A DNA stretch of 57,489 nucleotides from Strigomonas culicis. Lineage: Eukaryota; Euglenozoa; Kinetoplastea; Trypanosomatida; Trypanosomatidae. A model generated the notes under the pieces. It did not search any database. It was not told the DNA's origin and worked only from the letters and a program-made list of their open reading frames with translations. Location: positions 1 through 57,489 of the forward strand of contig AUXH01000045.1 of the NCBI GenBank assembly GCA_000482145.1. The letters are read 5' to 3'. Within the stretch, counting starts at the first letter, position 1. Every line of letters starts with the position of its first letter. The position numbers and the translations under genes are program-made. Below, one piece after another: positions 49,216-57,489 of this stretch.

Positions 49216-50070
49216 ATGAGCTCCCTCACACACCCCATGGACGACTACTTCACGTCGCCGTATGAGCCGCACAAGCTGATCGATGAGTGGATGGCCCTTA
49301 GTCTGCAGCTGAACGGCAACGTGGCTGCGACCGGCGACCGCGACCCGGCGGCCGCCATGCCTCGGTGGACGCGCCCGCGCACGGCGGCGGAGGCCGGGCC
49401 GGAGAGCTCCGCCAACCGCCTACCACGCAGCAGCGTGGCACTGGACGTGCTCTACGGCCACAAGCGCGTCCTCTCCGCTGGCGCGGACCGCCTCTCCGCC
49501 TGCGGGGGGGACGCCGGCCACGACGCGTCGAGCTCGACCAGCTCCGACGCGAGCGCGCACAAGCGGCACCACCGCTACGACAAGACGGCCACGGCCTACC
49601 AGGGCATGGCCGACCCGTACGACTCCGCGCGCGAGGTGCGGCGCCAGGAGAAGTTCATCGACGAGAGCAAGCGTCTCGGCCGGCCCTTCGTGCCGAGCGG
49701 CAGGGGCGGGCTGGAGAAGCCCACGCGCCTGCTGCTGGGCGACTGCGTGCGGCACCTCTACCGCAGCATCTCCGTCGATTGGCCCGAGGCGGAGGTGCTC
49801 GTCGTCACCACCGCGGAGGACCTCATCGCCATCTACTTCTCCCTCTCCAACCTCAAGAAGAAGCAGGCGGCGCTGGTCCTGCGGTACATGAACCGCGCGC
49901 TCAAGTGCAACCCCAGCATCCATCAGTTCAGCCTGGCGAAGGTGCCGGAGGGGTGGGACGTGCTGACGAACGACGGCAATCTGCTCTACACGCTGCGGCC
50001 GCCGTGGGTCAAGCGGCGGTTCTTTCTGCCGGACACCATCTGTCCTGAGGTGGCGCACGAGACGTCGTGA
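49216..50070 (+). CDS. Conserved-looking hypothetical protein
   Basis: The 284-aa protein has a low-complexity N-terminal half (Ala/Ser/Asp-rich) and a compact C-terminal half. The latter starts with AREVRRQEKFIDESKRLGRP and FVPSG (about 137-160), then PTRLLLGDCVRHLYRSISVD with WPEAEVLVV, then a helix pair containing KKQAALVLRYMNRALKCNP, and ends with TLRPPWVKRRFFLP. The EKFI-x-ESKR-x-GRPFVPSG segment looks like a conserved family motif, and I have the impression of similar segments in flagellar proteins, but I cannot name the family. No membrane segment, signal or cofactor motif is visible. The gene is supported by GC3 use and a clear acceptor. Confidence 0.65.
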   Translation: MSSLTHPMDDYFTSPYEPHKLIDEWMALSLQLNGNVAATGDRDPAAAMPRWTRPRTAAEAGPESSANRLPRSSVALDVLYGHKRVLSAGADRLSACGGDAGHDASSSTSSDASAHKRHHRYDKTATAYQGMADPYDSAREVRRQEKFIDESKRLGRPFVPSGRGGLEKPTRLLLGDCVRHLYRSISVDWPEAEVLVVTTAEDLIAIYFSLSNLKKKQAALVLRYMNRALKCNPSIHQFSLAKVPEGWDVLTNDGNLLYTLRPPWVKRRFFLPDTICPEVAHETS

Positions 50071-50384
50071 AAGGGAAGAGAACGGAAACGTATGCATTCT
50101 TGTTGTGTGTAAAGTGTGCGACCATACCTTTTCTGTGTATCTTGTACATATGTGTAGACTTATCCCTTGTAAGAGTATCCTTACTGGTGTTCGCACGGGG
50201 AAGGGAAGGGGGGGGGGCTCTTTAGTAGCATCTGCCTCTTTGCGCTGCCGTGTGCTGTTCCTCTTCTGTTAGTTATCTCTCTCTCTCTCTCTTTTTCTCT
50301 TCCCCTTTCTGTCCTCAGAGCTTGCGTTGTTTAGCCGATAGCATTTTTCATTCGGCCCGTTGCCCGCACCTGTAGGACGGCAAC
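50071..50384 (+). promoter_or_regulatory. Spacer with (CT)n tract and splice acceptor (AG 50317-50318)
   Basis: A G-rich patch (G9 near 50209-50217) is followed by a (CT)n and C/T-rich tract (about 50276-50315) ending in GTCCTCAG with AG at 50317-50318. The 66-nt leader has no ATG before 50385. This is one of the strongest acceptor signals in the window. Confidence 0.6.
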
Positions 50385-51782
50385 ATGAACCCGGCCGTGG
50401 AGAGCTACGTCCCGTCGGCCCGCGTGCAGGCGGTGCTGCAGAGCAAGAGCAACCGCTCCTCCGCGACGGCGACGCCCTTCGCGGCGCCGCAGTCCAAGAC
50501 GATGCCGAACACGCCCTTCGCCATGGTGCGCGCCGCGCAGGAGCAGGCCATGACACCCATGTCGCTGCGCCCGTCGGAGCCGGGCGCGCCGGCCAAGAGG
50601 GAGCCCACCATGTCCGACCGCATCCGCCAGCTCTACCCACGTGATAAGCACACGGAGCCGGTCGCGCTCCCGGCGGGCCCGCTGCCGCTGCGCCGCAAGG
50701 ACGCGCGCGCCGCCGCCGAGCATGAGCCGATGCTGCCCCCCACCACGGCGGAGGCGGCGCCGCCGCTGGCGCCGAGGGCCCACCGCGCGCCGGCCGCCCA
50801 GCACGCGGACCCGGCGCCGCCGGCGCACCCCCGCTACCGCATGGAGCAGATGCGGCAGTGGGAGGCCGCCGCGCTGCAGCACGTCAGCCAGGGGCCCATC
50901 GTGGACGCGCCGCCGTTCCTGAAGCTGCCCGCCGCCTTCGCGCGCCTCCTCGATCTGCCCTTCGCGCTCGAGTTTCTGGACGTCGACACGGCATCGGGCC
51001 TGGTGCAGGGCCGCAAGTACGACAGCCCCCTGACCCACCAACACCGCGCGCGCGACCCGACGAAGCTGTACGACTACACGTGCCCCGTGTGCGCGCAGGG
51101 CGGCGAGCACCCGTGCGAGGCACTGGCGAGCGTCATGAAGCAGGTGACGCGGCACGCGCTCAACAGCAAGCTCGCGGCAGTGCTCCTGCAGGCGCCGGCC
51201 GTCGTGTCCGGCCTGCTCAAGCTCGCCCTCGTCTTCGAGGCCAAGCAGAGCTCGCTGCGGCTGCGGCTGCTGGCCGAGAAGCACCCGCGCATCCCGCGCC
51301 TGGTGGGCGAGTATCTGTTCGGCGAGGGCTACCACCTGCCGCTGCCGCCCATCGTTGCCCACGAGGACTGGCAGACGCTCAACTCGCTGCTGCGCTTCGA
51401 CTACATTCTGAAGAACAGGACCCGCGTTAAGACGGACCTCTCCAAGCACTGGCGCAAGCGGCACAACCAGTTCGAGCAGTTCGTCTACTTCTACGGCTTC
51501 CGCGAAGAGCCCACGAGCGAGTCCAAGGCGGTGAATATGATCACGCGCTCCGTCAAGCCAGGCATGGTGGCCATGCTCGCCGGTGACGTCGCGGCGGTGC
51601 TGCTCCTGCACAACCTGGACTTCTTCATACCCTACGACTACTACTGGTCCGTGTTCCCCTATCTCGATGAGGCCCTGGGGACCGACTCGCCCACGTACTG
51701 CGTGATGCGCCACTTAGGCTTGCACCTTTCAAGCAAACAACGGAAGGACATGTTCAACCCTATCATCAATCCTTTTGCGTAA
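50385..51782 (+). CDS. Hypothetical protein with helical C-terminal domain and CxxC motif
   Basis: The 465-aa protein has a disordered N-terminus (about 1-150, Pro/Ala/Arg-rich) with several short Ser/Thr-Pro sites, then a mostly helical domain to the end. A CPVCAQGGEHPC motif at about 228-239 could bind zinc, though only three cysteines are close. Further conserved-looking stretches are LRFDYILKNRTRVKTDLSKH, FEQFVYFYGFREE and FIPYDYYWSVFPYLDEAL. I do not recognise the family. There is no signal peptide; the hydrophobic MVAMLAGDVAAVLLL segment (near 388) is short and probably a buried helix. It looks like a kinetoplastid-type protein; function unknown. Confidence 0.65.
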   Translation: MNPAVESYVPSARVQAVLQSKSNRSSATATPFAAPQSKTMPNTPFAMVRAAQEQAMTPMSLRPSEPGAPAKREPTMSDRIRQLYPRDKHTEPVALPAGPLPLRRKDARAAAEHEPMLPPTTAEAAPPLAPRAHRAPAAQHADPAPPAHPRYRMEQMRQWEAAALQHVSQGPIVDAPPFLKLPAAFARLLDLPFALEFLDVDTASGLVQGRKYDSPLTHQHRARDPTKLYDYTCPVCAQGGEHPCEALASVMKQVTRHALNSKLAAVLLQAPAVVSGLLKLALVFEAKQSSLRLRLLAEKHPRIPRLVGEYLFGEGYHLPLPPIVAHEDWQTLNSLLRFDYILKNRTRVKTDLSKHWRKRHNQFEQFVYFYGFREEPTSESKAVNMITRSVKPGMVAMLAGDVAAVLLLHNLDFFIPYDYYWSVFPYLDEALGTDSPTYCVMRHLGLHLSSKQRKDMFNPIINPFA

Positions 51783-52102
51783 ACAGTTAGTGAGCAGAGC
51801 CGAATACAAAAAGAAACACAACAACAACAAAAAAAAAAAACGAACGATCATGAAAGACGATATCCACTGATTGACACTCAATAAAAACTTTATTTTTTCG
51901 TGTAATTATTTCCTTTAAATCCAACATGCTAGCACAGATAATAAGTAGGACACTAAACGAATGGACGAAAAAGTTGGAACTTCGAGTGATAATCCTTAAC
52001 TTGCATTACGGGTCACAGTGCCCAACGCATGTTCTCTACATCCAAACAAAGTGAAGCGATTCCCAACCACTGCTTTCAAAAGAAGTGATTCTCTTCCATC
52101 TT

Positions 52103-52133
<31 letters not shown>

Positions 52134-52400
52134 CTTCCTATCTCTCTATTTCTCTCTACGTATTTAAGATCTATACTGTCACTTTTATTATTGAGTCTTT
52201 CGATTCACTTTGTACATTTTTTTTAAACGTTTTTCGTTTTTTCTTTTATATATATACCCCTAGATCTTAGATTCTCATCACTATCATTAGCCTGTTTTTT
52301 GCTCTCTATTGTTTACCACTGCGCCTGTGCTTACTCGGACACTTCGATACCTAATTAGGACGCTGCAGTTTGCTGTTTTAGCGGTACAGTTCGATTCACA
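51783..52400 (+). promoter_or_regulatory. 618-nt A/T-rich spacer with (TA)n and splice acceptor (AG 52262-52263)
   Basis: The spacer contains an A13 run (about 51828-51840), a TA run (about 52102-52129) and T-rich tracts. AG 52262-52263 follows TTTTTTCTTTTATATATATACCCCTAG; further AGs occur at 52269 and 52290. The leader of up to 137 nt has no ATG before 52401. No RNA gene is recognised. Confidence 0.45.
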
Positions 52401-54203
52401 ATGCGGCAATGGGCAGCGGATCAAAACGCGGACTCCCCCGGCTCCAAGTATTCGGTCTTCGCGAACAAAACCACTTCCCACGCCCTGCAGGTGCGCACGA
52501 ACTTGAATAGCAACCCCTCGTCGTCGCCGCCCAAGTCGCACTTCGCACCGAGCCGTGAGGGCCGCAGCTCCGCCGGGGACGAGGCGGTGCCGTCGACGCG
52601 GCTCTCCCGGCACATCCCGCAGCGCGAGGGCGTCGACATGTCTGTCTCCGCCTTCAACCTGATGGGCCAGGCCTCGCTGGCCGCGGCCCCCGCGTTCCGG
52701 CTGCCTCACAGCAGCAGCGCGCTGACCCTGCCCACCGCCGGGCCGGGCGCGCTGCCGCCGGCCAGCCACCGCACGCCGACCGCGTCGTCGAGCGCCATGA
52801 CGAGCTGCTCGGACTCGCAGATCTCGGACGACTCCTTCTACACCACGTCGCTGTACAGCGACATGCTGGCGGACAAGCTGAGCAGCCGCGAGCCGCACCA
52901 CGCGGCGGACGACGACGCGGACGAGCCGGCGAGCCCCTACGGCGGCGGCCACCCCCGCCGCGGCGCGATCGGCGGCGAGGTCCTGCGCTTCGGCGGCGTG
53001 GACGCGCACGGCGCGGGCAGCGGCGACCGGCGCCGCAGCTCCGCCTCCTCGGCGGCGCTGGCCATGCCCTTCCCGCGGTCGCGCGTGTACGCGGCGGCCG
53101 GGAAGGGCCGCGCCGGCCCCGCGCGGGCGCTGTGCAGCAACCCGGAGCGCGTGCTGGACGCGCCGGAGTTTCCGACCGACGCGTCGCAGCTGCTGCACTG
53201 GGGCAGCAACAACAAGCTCATCATCGGCCTCAAGAACTCCGTCTACGTGTGGGACGCGGAGAGCGGGCAGGCCGGCAAGCTGACGGACCTGCCCGAGCAC
53301 GTGGCGGTGCGCTGCATCCACTGGCTGCACAAGTGCGCCTGCGTCGCGCTCAGTGTGGCCGGCGGCACCACGGCGATCTACGACTGCCGCGCCGAGGAGA
53401 TGGTCCGCTCGCTGCGCGTGCCGGACGGGACGGAGGTGACCGGTGTCACGGTGAACGGCCCCGTGATGGCGGTCGGGACGGACCGCGGCGTCGCGAAGGT
53501 CTACGACCTGCGCGCGAAGCACGCGGTCATCCAGACCTACGACGGCCACCGCGGCGCGGTCACGTCGGTGCAGTACTGCGCGTCGGAGCCGTACTACCTC
53601 GCGACCGGCGGCGAGGACGGCAACGTGCGCGTCTGGGACGCCCGCCACAGCAGCCCGCGCTACGTCTTCGACGGCGTGCACCAGGGCGCCGTCGCCGCGG
53701 CCGCGTGGAACCCGATGAAGCGCAGCCGCCTCTTCACCGGCGGCGCCGACGGCGTGCTCTGCCACATCGACACGCACGCGGCGATGCGCAGCCAGCCGGG
53801 CGAGGACCAGCCGCTCTGCGGCGGCGAGGACAGCGCGGCCCTCGGCGGGCGCGCCGCGCAGTTCATCACGCGCGCGGTCAAGACGAACCTCCCCATCACC
53901 GGCATCGTGTGCCACGTCGGCGGCGAGGTCGCGACGGCGCACCGGGAGCGGGGGCAGATCCAGCTGCGCCGCGCGTCCACCTTCCACCTCCTCGGCACCT
54001 TCACCTCGCCCAACTGCGACGCGGGCCTCAGCTGCATGACGCTGTCCCCGGACCGCGAGCGCGTGTGCGCGGCGCAGGCGGACGAGACGCTCAAGTTCTG
54101 GCGCGTCTTCGATAACAAGACGGTGGAGAGCCTGTCGCCGCGCGCGAACGATGCGTGGGCCCACCAGGACCCCAACGCGTGCGCTGATCAAGCGCTGCGG
54201 TGA
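52401..54203 (+). CDS. CDC20: CDC20/CDH1-family WD40 protein
   Basis: The 600-aa protein has a disordered N-terminal half and a WD40 propeller from about 250. The propeller entry NPERVLDAPEFPTDASQLLH (about 248-267) and NNKLIIGLKNSVYVWDAESG match the family-specific start of CDC20/CDH1 proteins, followed by YDLRAKHAVIQTYDGHRGAV and GGEDGNVRVWDARHSS. These proteins bring substrates to the anaphase-promoting complex. The N-terminal docking motif (C-box, DR-F/Y-I/V-PxR) is only weakly visible as SHFAPSRE near 46-53. The C-terminal Ile-Arg tail is replaced by Leu-Arg (ADQALR). A KEN-type motif was not seen. Whether it is a CDC20 or CDH1 type cannot be told. Antisense open frames here are a by-product of GC-rich codons. 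Confidence 0.8.
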   Translation: MRQWAADQNADSPGSKYSVFANKTTSHALQVRTNLNSNPSSSPPKSHFAPSREGRSSAGDEAVPSTRLSRHIPQREGVDMSVSAFNLMGQASLAAAPAFRLPHSSSALTLPTAGPGALPPASHRTPTASSSAMTSCSDSQISDDSFYTTSLYSDMLADKLSSREPHHAADDDADEPASPYGGGHPRRGAIGGEVLRFGGVDAHGAGSGDRRRSSASSAALAMPFPRSRVYAAAGKGRAGPARALCSNPERVLDAPEFPTDASQLLHWGSNNKLIIGLKNSVYVWDAESGQAGKLTDLPEHVAVRCIHWLHKCACVALSVAGGTTAIYDCRAEEMVRSLRVPDGTEVTGVTVNGPVMAVGTDRGVAKVYDLRAKHAVIQTYDGHRGAVTSVQYCASEPYYLATGGEDGNVRVWDARHSSPRYVFDGVHQGAVAAAAWNPMKRSRLFTGGADGVLCHIDTHAAMRSQPGEDQPLCGGEDSAALGGRAAQFITRAVKTNLPITGIVCHVGGEVATAHRERGQIQLRRASTFHLLGTFTSPNCDAGLSCMTLSPDRERVCAAQADETLKFWRVFDNKTVESLSPRANDAWAHQDPNACADQALR

Positions 54204-54743
54204 TTCTCCGCCAATACATCACACAAATGACAATGAAGCGTTGCATTCACAACCAAAACATAAAATGTAAAAAACCTTGTATTCTTGTACCTTCTTTTTG
54301 TTTACTTCTAATTATTATTATTAATAATTCTTGTGATTAGTTGTTGTTTTTTTTATCCTTTCACTGTTCACATGTGAACAGTGAAAGATCGGCCACATGG
54401 GTATGTTGGTTATCACTTTTTTCTATTATCTCTTTTTTATGATCATTTTTTTTTCTTTTAAAGAACACCAACAACAGGTCTCTGATCGGGTGTATCCACT
54501 GCTCCCGTGTGTGTAGCATACGCGGCGTCTATGACGTGCAAAGTGGGCTTGACACACTGCACATTGTATTGCATATTCTTTTTTCTTTCCTTTTCTTTTC
54601 CTGTCTTTTCTTTTTTTCATTTTCGTTTTCACTGTTTTTTTTTTTGCTTTTGATTTCCGCATTCTAGATTATTTTTCGCTCTTCTACTGTTATTTATTTA
54701 CTACCTATTTATTTATCCTAAATACTAACTTATTATTACAATC
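54204..54743 (+). promoter_or_regulatory. Spacer upstream of HSP83 with splice acceptor (AG 54666-54667)
   Basis: This 540-nt spacer contains the perfect palindrome at 54358-54387, then a long T/C-rich tract (about 54575-54655) ending in CCGCATTCTAG with AG 54666-54667. The predicted 76-nt HSP83 leader is made of TTATTTA-type repeats without ATG before 54744. A/T-rich leaders and long pyrimidine tracts are known to matter for HSP83 mRNA processing in trypanosomatids. Confidence 0.55.
54358..54387. repeat. Perfect 30-nt palindrome
   Basis: The sequence from 54358 to 54387 is identical to its own reverse complement: a 15-nt arm CTTTCACTGTTCACA and its exact complement with no spacer. As RNA it would give a 13-bp stem with a CATG loop. 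It lies between the CDC20-like stop and the HSP83 pyrimidine tract. Confidence 0.97.
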
Positions 54744-56831
54744 ATGGCCCAGACTTTCCAGTTTCAGGCTGAGATTAATCAGCTGATGTCGCTCATCATC
54801 AACACGTTCTACTCCAATAAGGAAATCTTCCTTCGTGAGCTCATCAGCAACTCGTCCGATGCGTGCGATAAGATCCGCTACCAGAGCCTGACGAACCCTT
54901 CTCTTTTGGGTGAGGAGACTCAGCTGCGCATCCGCATCATCCCGGACAAGACCAACAAGACCCTTACGATCGAGGATACCGGTATTGGTATGACCAAGAC
55001 CGACCTCGTGAACAACCTCGGTACCATTGCCCGCTCCGGCACGAAGGCCTTCATGGAGGCGCTCGAGGCCGGCGGTGACATGAGCATGATCGGCCAGTTC
55101 GGTGTCGGTTTCTACTCCGCCTACCTGGTTGCCGACCGCGTCACCGTTGTGTCCAAGAACAACGAGGACGAGGCCTACATCTGGGAGTCCTCTGCCGGTG
55201 GCACGTTCACCATCACCCCCGCCACGGACAGCGACATCAAGCGCGGCACCCGCATGACCCTCCACCTCAAGGAGGACCAGCAGGAGTACCTCGAGGAGCG
55301 CCGCGTGAAGGAGCTCATCAAGAAGCACTCCGAGTTCATCGGCTACGACATTGAGCTGCTCGTCGAGAAGACCACCGAGAAGGAGGTCACCGACGAGGAC
55401 GAGGACAAGAAGGACGAGGAGGAGCCCAAGGTCGAGGAGGTGGACGAGGAGAAGCAGAAGAAGACCAAGAAGGTGAAGGAGACGACCACCGAGTTCGAGA
55501 TCCAGAACAAGCACAAGCCGCTCTGGACCCGCGACCCCAAGGACGTGACCAAGGAGGAGTACTCCGCCTTCTACAAGGCGATCAGCAACGACTGGGAGGA
55601 CCAGCTCGCGAACAAGCACTTCTCTGTGGAGGGCCAGCTCGAGTTCCGCGCCATCCTCTTCGTGCCCAAGCGCGCGCCCTTCGACATGTTCGAGCCCAAC
55701 AAAAAGCGCAACAACATCAAGCTGTACGTGCGCCGCGTGTTCATCATGGACAACTGCGAGGACCTGTGCCCCGACTGGCTGGGCTTCATCAAGGGTGTCG
55801 TCGACAGCGAGGACCTGCCTCTGAACATTTCCCGTGAGAACCTCCAGCAGAACAAGATCCTGAAGGTGATTCGCAAGAACATCGTCAAGAAGGCGCTCGA
55901 GATGTTTGAGGAGATCGCGGAGAACAAGGAGGACTACAAGCAGTTCTACGAGCAGTTCGGCAAGAACATCAAGCTGGGCATCCACGAGGACTCCGCCAAC
56001 CGCGGCAAGCTGATGGAGCTTCTGCGCTTCCACAGCACCGAGTCGGCTGAGGAGACGACGACGCTGAAGGACTACCTCACTCGCATGAAGCCGGAGCAGA
56101 AGTCCATCTACTACATCACCGGCGACAGCAAGAAGAAGCTGGAGAGCTCGCCCTTCATTGAGGAGGCCAAGCGCCGCGGCTTCGAGGTGCTCTTCATGAC
56201 GGAGCCCATCGACGAGTACGTGATGCAGCAGGTGAAGGACTTCGAGGACAAGAAGTTCGTGTGCCTCACGAAGGAGGGCGTCCACTTCGAGGAGACCGAG
56301 GAGGAGAAGAAGAAGCGCGAGGAGGACAAGGCGTCCTTTGAGAAGCTGTGCAAGCTCATCAAGGACATCCTTGGCGACAAGGTGGAGAAGGTGCAGCTGT
56401 CGGAGCGTCTCGCGACCTCTCCCTGCATCCTCGTCACCTCCGAGTTCGGCTGGTCCGCGCACATGGAGCAGATCATGCGCAACCAGGCGCTCCGCGACTC
56501 CAGCATGGCCACCTACATGATGTCCAAAAAGACGATGGAGGTCAACCCGCACCACGTCATCGTGAAGGAGCTCAAGCGCCGCGTGGACTCGGATGAGAAC
56601 GACAAGGCCATCAAGGACCTCGTCTTCCTCCTCTTCGACACCTCCCTCCTCACCTCTGGCTTCAACCTTGAGGACCCCACCGCGTACGCGGAGCGCATCC
56701 ACCACATGATCAAGCTTGGTCTGTCCTTGGATGACGACGAGGAGGAGCCCGCGCAGCAGCCCGCCGCCGCCGCCGCCGCCGCCCCCGTGGAGGCCACCGC
56801 CGGCACGTCCAGCATGGAGCAGGTGGATTAA
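54744..56831 (+). CDS. HSP83: HSP83, cytosolic HSP90 chaperone
   Basis: The 695-aa protein is a complete cytosolic HSP90. The N-terminal ATP domain has [18 protein letters not shown] (about 29-46), [19 protein letters not shown] and [18 protein letters not shown] charged Glu/Lys linker lies at about 213-255. The middle domain has the catalytic-loop arginine in [17 protein letters not shown] (about 356-372). After an alanine run the protein ends in MEQVD, a variant of the usual MEEVD tail that binds TPR co-chaperones; I recall the same variant in other trypanosomatids. HSP83 is essential, abundant and controls stage differentiation in Leishmania. It is often in a tandem array; only one copy is seen before the window ends. 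Highly GC3-biased codons fit strong expression. Confidence 0.98.
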   Translation: MAQTFQFQAEINQLMSLIINTFYSNKEIFLRELISNSSDACDKIRYQSLTNPSLLGEETQLRIRIIPDKTNKTLTIEDTGIGMTKTDLVNNLGTIARSGTKAFMEALEAGGDMSMIGQFGVGFYSAYLVADRVTVVSKNNEDEAYIWESSAGGTFTITPATDSDIKRGTRMTLHLKEDQQEYLEERRVKELIKKHSEFIGYDIELLVEKTTEKEVTDEDEDKKDEEEPKVEEVDEEKQKKTKKVKETTTEFEIQNKHKPLWTRDPKDVTKEEYSAFYKAISNDWEDQLANKHFSVEGQLEFRAILFVPKRAPFDMFEPNKKRNNIKLYVRRVFIMDNCEDLCPDWLGFIKGVVDSEDLPLNISRENLQQNKILKVIRKNIVKKALEMFEEIAENKEDYKQFYEQFGKNIKLGIHEDSANRGKLMELLRFHSTESAEETTTLKDYLTRMKPEQKSIYYITGDSKKKLESSPFIEEAKRRGFEVLFMTEPIDEYVMQQVKDFEDKKFVCLTKEGVHFEETEEEKKKREEDKASFEKLCKLIKDILGDKVEKVQLSERLATSPCILVTSEFGWSAHMEQIMRNQALRDSSMATYMMSKKTMEVNPHHVIVKELKRRVDSDENDKAIKDLVFLLFDTSLLTSGFNLEDPTAYAERIHHMIKLGLSLDDDEEEPAQQPAAAAAAAPVEATAGTSSMEQVD

Positions 56832-57449
56832 GTACCACGACAATTCCCGTGCGTTACGCACATAGAGTATGGATACGTAAAGCAGAAAAGCACAGTCCCC
56901 ACATAACAGTTCAGCGAATTTTTTTAATGATTTATTTATTTCTCACCTTTTTTTCTTGTTTTTATTTTTGGAAAGGATTTCTTTTTCCTTTTATTTCTTT
57001 TTTGAGGGGCGTATTTGTTTTTTCAGAATTACTGTTTGTTTCACATCCCATTAAATATAATTCTATATTCACAGGAAGTGTAGAAAAGTAACTGTGAAAG
57101 ATGCATAGTCGCTTGGAAACGTTTCCTTTAAAGAAAAAAAAATAAAAAAAAGAAAGAATCGACATAAAGAACAGATCATATATTTAATTATTGTTTTTAT
57201 ATTGTTAGTGTGCGCCAAAAGTTCATACATAACAAGAAAAAAAAAGAATAACGTTCCTATTAAAGATTATCCTAATAATGAAATGTTCTCTCCCCTCCCG
57301 GTAAATGAAAGGTAAAAAAAAAAGAAAAAATGATGAACAAATAAGCAATTAGCGCGCAGTGAGGGTTAGTATAACCTATTGCACATAGGCTTCGTATGGA
57401 GTGATACTCTTTTCAATTTGGCAGAATCACACCAGCACCACTACTCTCC

Positions 57450-57489
<40 letters not shown>
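56832..57489 (+). promoter_or_regulatory. HSP83 3' spacer ending in C/CT-rich tract
   Basis: This 658-nt A/T-rich stretch has many T and A runs and no gene. It ends with a C12 run and a CT repeat (57448-57489), which looks like the pyrimidine tract of the next acceptor. It does not obviously resemble the spacer upstream of HSP83, so a tandem HSP83 array is not shown by it. Confidence 0.5.

Noticed and set aside
52386..52398. tRNA B-box-like AGTTCGATTC
   Set aside because: No matching A box, acceptor stem or cloverleaf could be built around it; it lies in the leader of the CDC20-like gene.
52287..54191. Antisense open frame (634 codons) over the CDC20-like gene
   Set aside because: Arg/Ala/Val-rich low-complexity translation caused by high GC; the sense strand has WD40 repeats.
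54358..54387. Palindrome read as a bacterial-type terminator
   Set aside because: Rho-independent terminators do not apply to kinetoplastid Pol II units, the stem is A/T-rich, and no T run follows it.
54705..56861. Long antisense open frame (718 codons) covering all of HSP83
   Set aside because: It is a shadow of GC3-biased codons: the reverse frame is Leu/Val/Glu-rich, has no splice signal, and the sense frame is unmistakably HSP90.
1..57489. CRISPR arrays, insertion sequences, SIDER or retroposon remnants
   Set aside because: Only simple repeats (AT, TA, CA, CT, ATA) were seen; no spaced repeats, transposase or reverse transcriptase pieces.

Overview
The window is nuclear DNA of a trypanosomatid (Kinetoplastea). 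All 28 supported protein genes lie head to tail on the + strand, none has an intron, and they are separated by short A/T-rich spacers. Most spacers carry a pyrimidine tract followed by an AG shortly before the next ATG, which is the layout of a polycistronic unit processed by spliced-leader trans-splicing. The proteins fit this: HSP83 ending in MEQVD, MSH2, a CCDC40-type axonemal ruler protein, and many kinetoplastid-type proteins of unknown function. HSP83 and MSH2 are, from memory, near neighbours in T. brucei and Leishmania too. Coding DNA is mostly GC-rich at third positions and the spacers are A/T-rich. The genus cannot be fixed by eye. No rRNA, tRNA, CRISPR array, transposon or strand-switch region was seen.

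Left part (1-11.1 kb): an RGG/RRM RNA-binding protein, a small IGR-motif-like (mS41-type) mitoribosome candidate, CCDC40, an unrecognised protein, a protein with an NKAP C-terminal domain, the Trm82/WDR4 subunit of tRNA m7G methyltransferase, and a small zinc-binding protein. The first two genes and the start of the third use A/T-ending codons freely; GC-rich codon use takes over at about 3.9 kb.

Middle part (11.7-38.8 kb): a bacterial-type RtcB RNA ligase, a 1854-aa SF1-helicase-like protein with an NFX1/ZNFX1-type zinc region, NFU1, an acidic nucleoplasmin-like protein, a large LRR protein, a SMYD-like SET protein, an HD hydrolase, a putative mitochondrial protein, two neighbouring genes with weak Pop1-like and Pop4/Rpp29-like signals (the second interrupted by a frameshift at an A7 run), a class I CPD photolyase and a small membrane protein.

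Right part (39.2-57.5 kb): a possible mitochondrial OB-fold/SSB-like protein, an MCM-like protein without a recognisable Walker A motif, two small membrane proteins, MSH2, an ABHD17-type serine hydrolase, two unrecognised conserved-looking proteins, a CDC20/CDH1-type WD40 protein and HSP83. A perfect 30-nt palindrome lies between the last two. The window begins in (AT)n and ends in C/CT repeats, so both ends may be assembly breaks.

Genes in such a unit are co-transcribed without needing a shared function, so neighbourhood is weak evidence here. The points most worth following up are the RNase P/MRP-like gene pair, its frameshift and start-stop uORF, the palindrome, the ZNFX1-like protein and the inactive-looking MCM.
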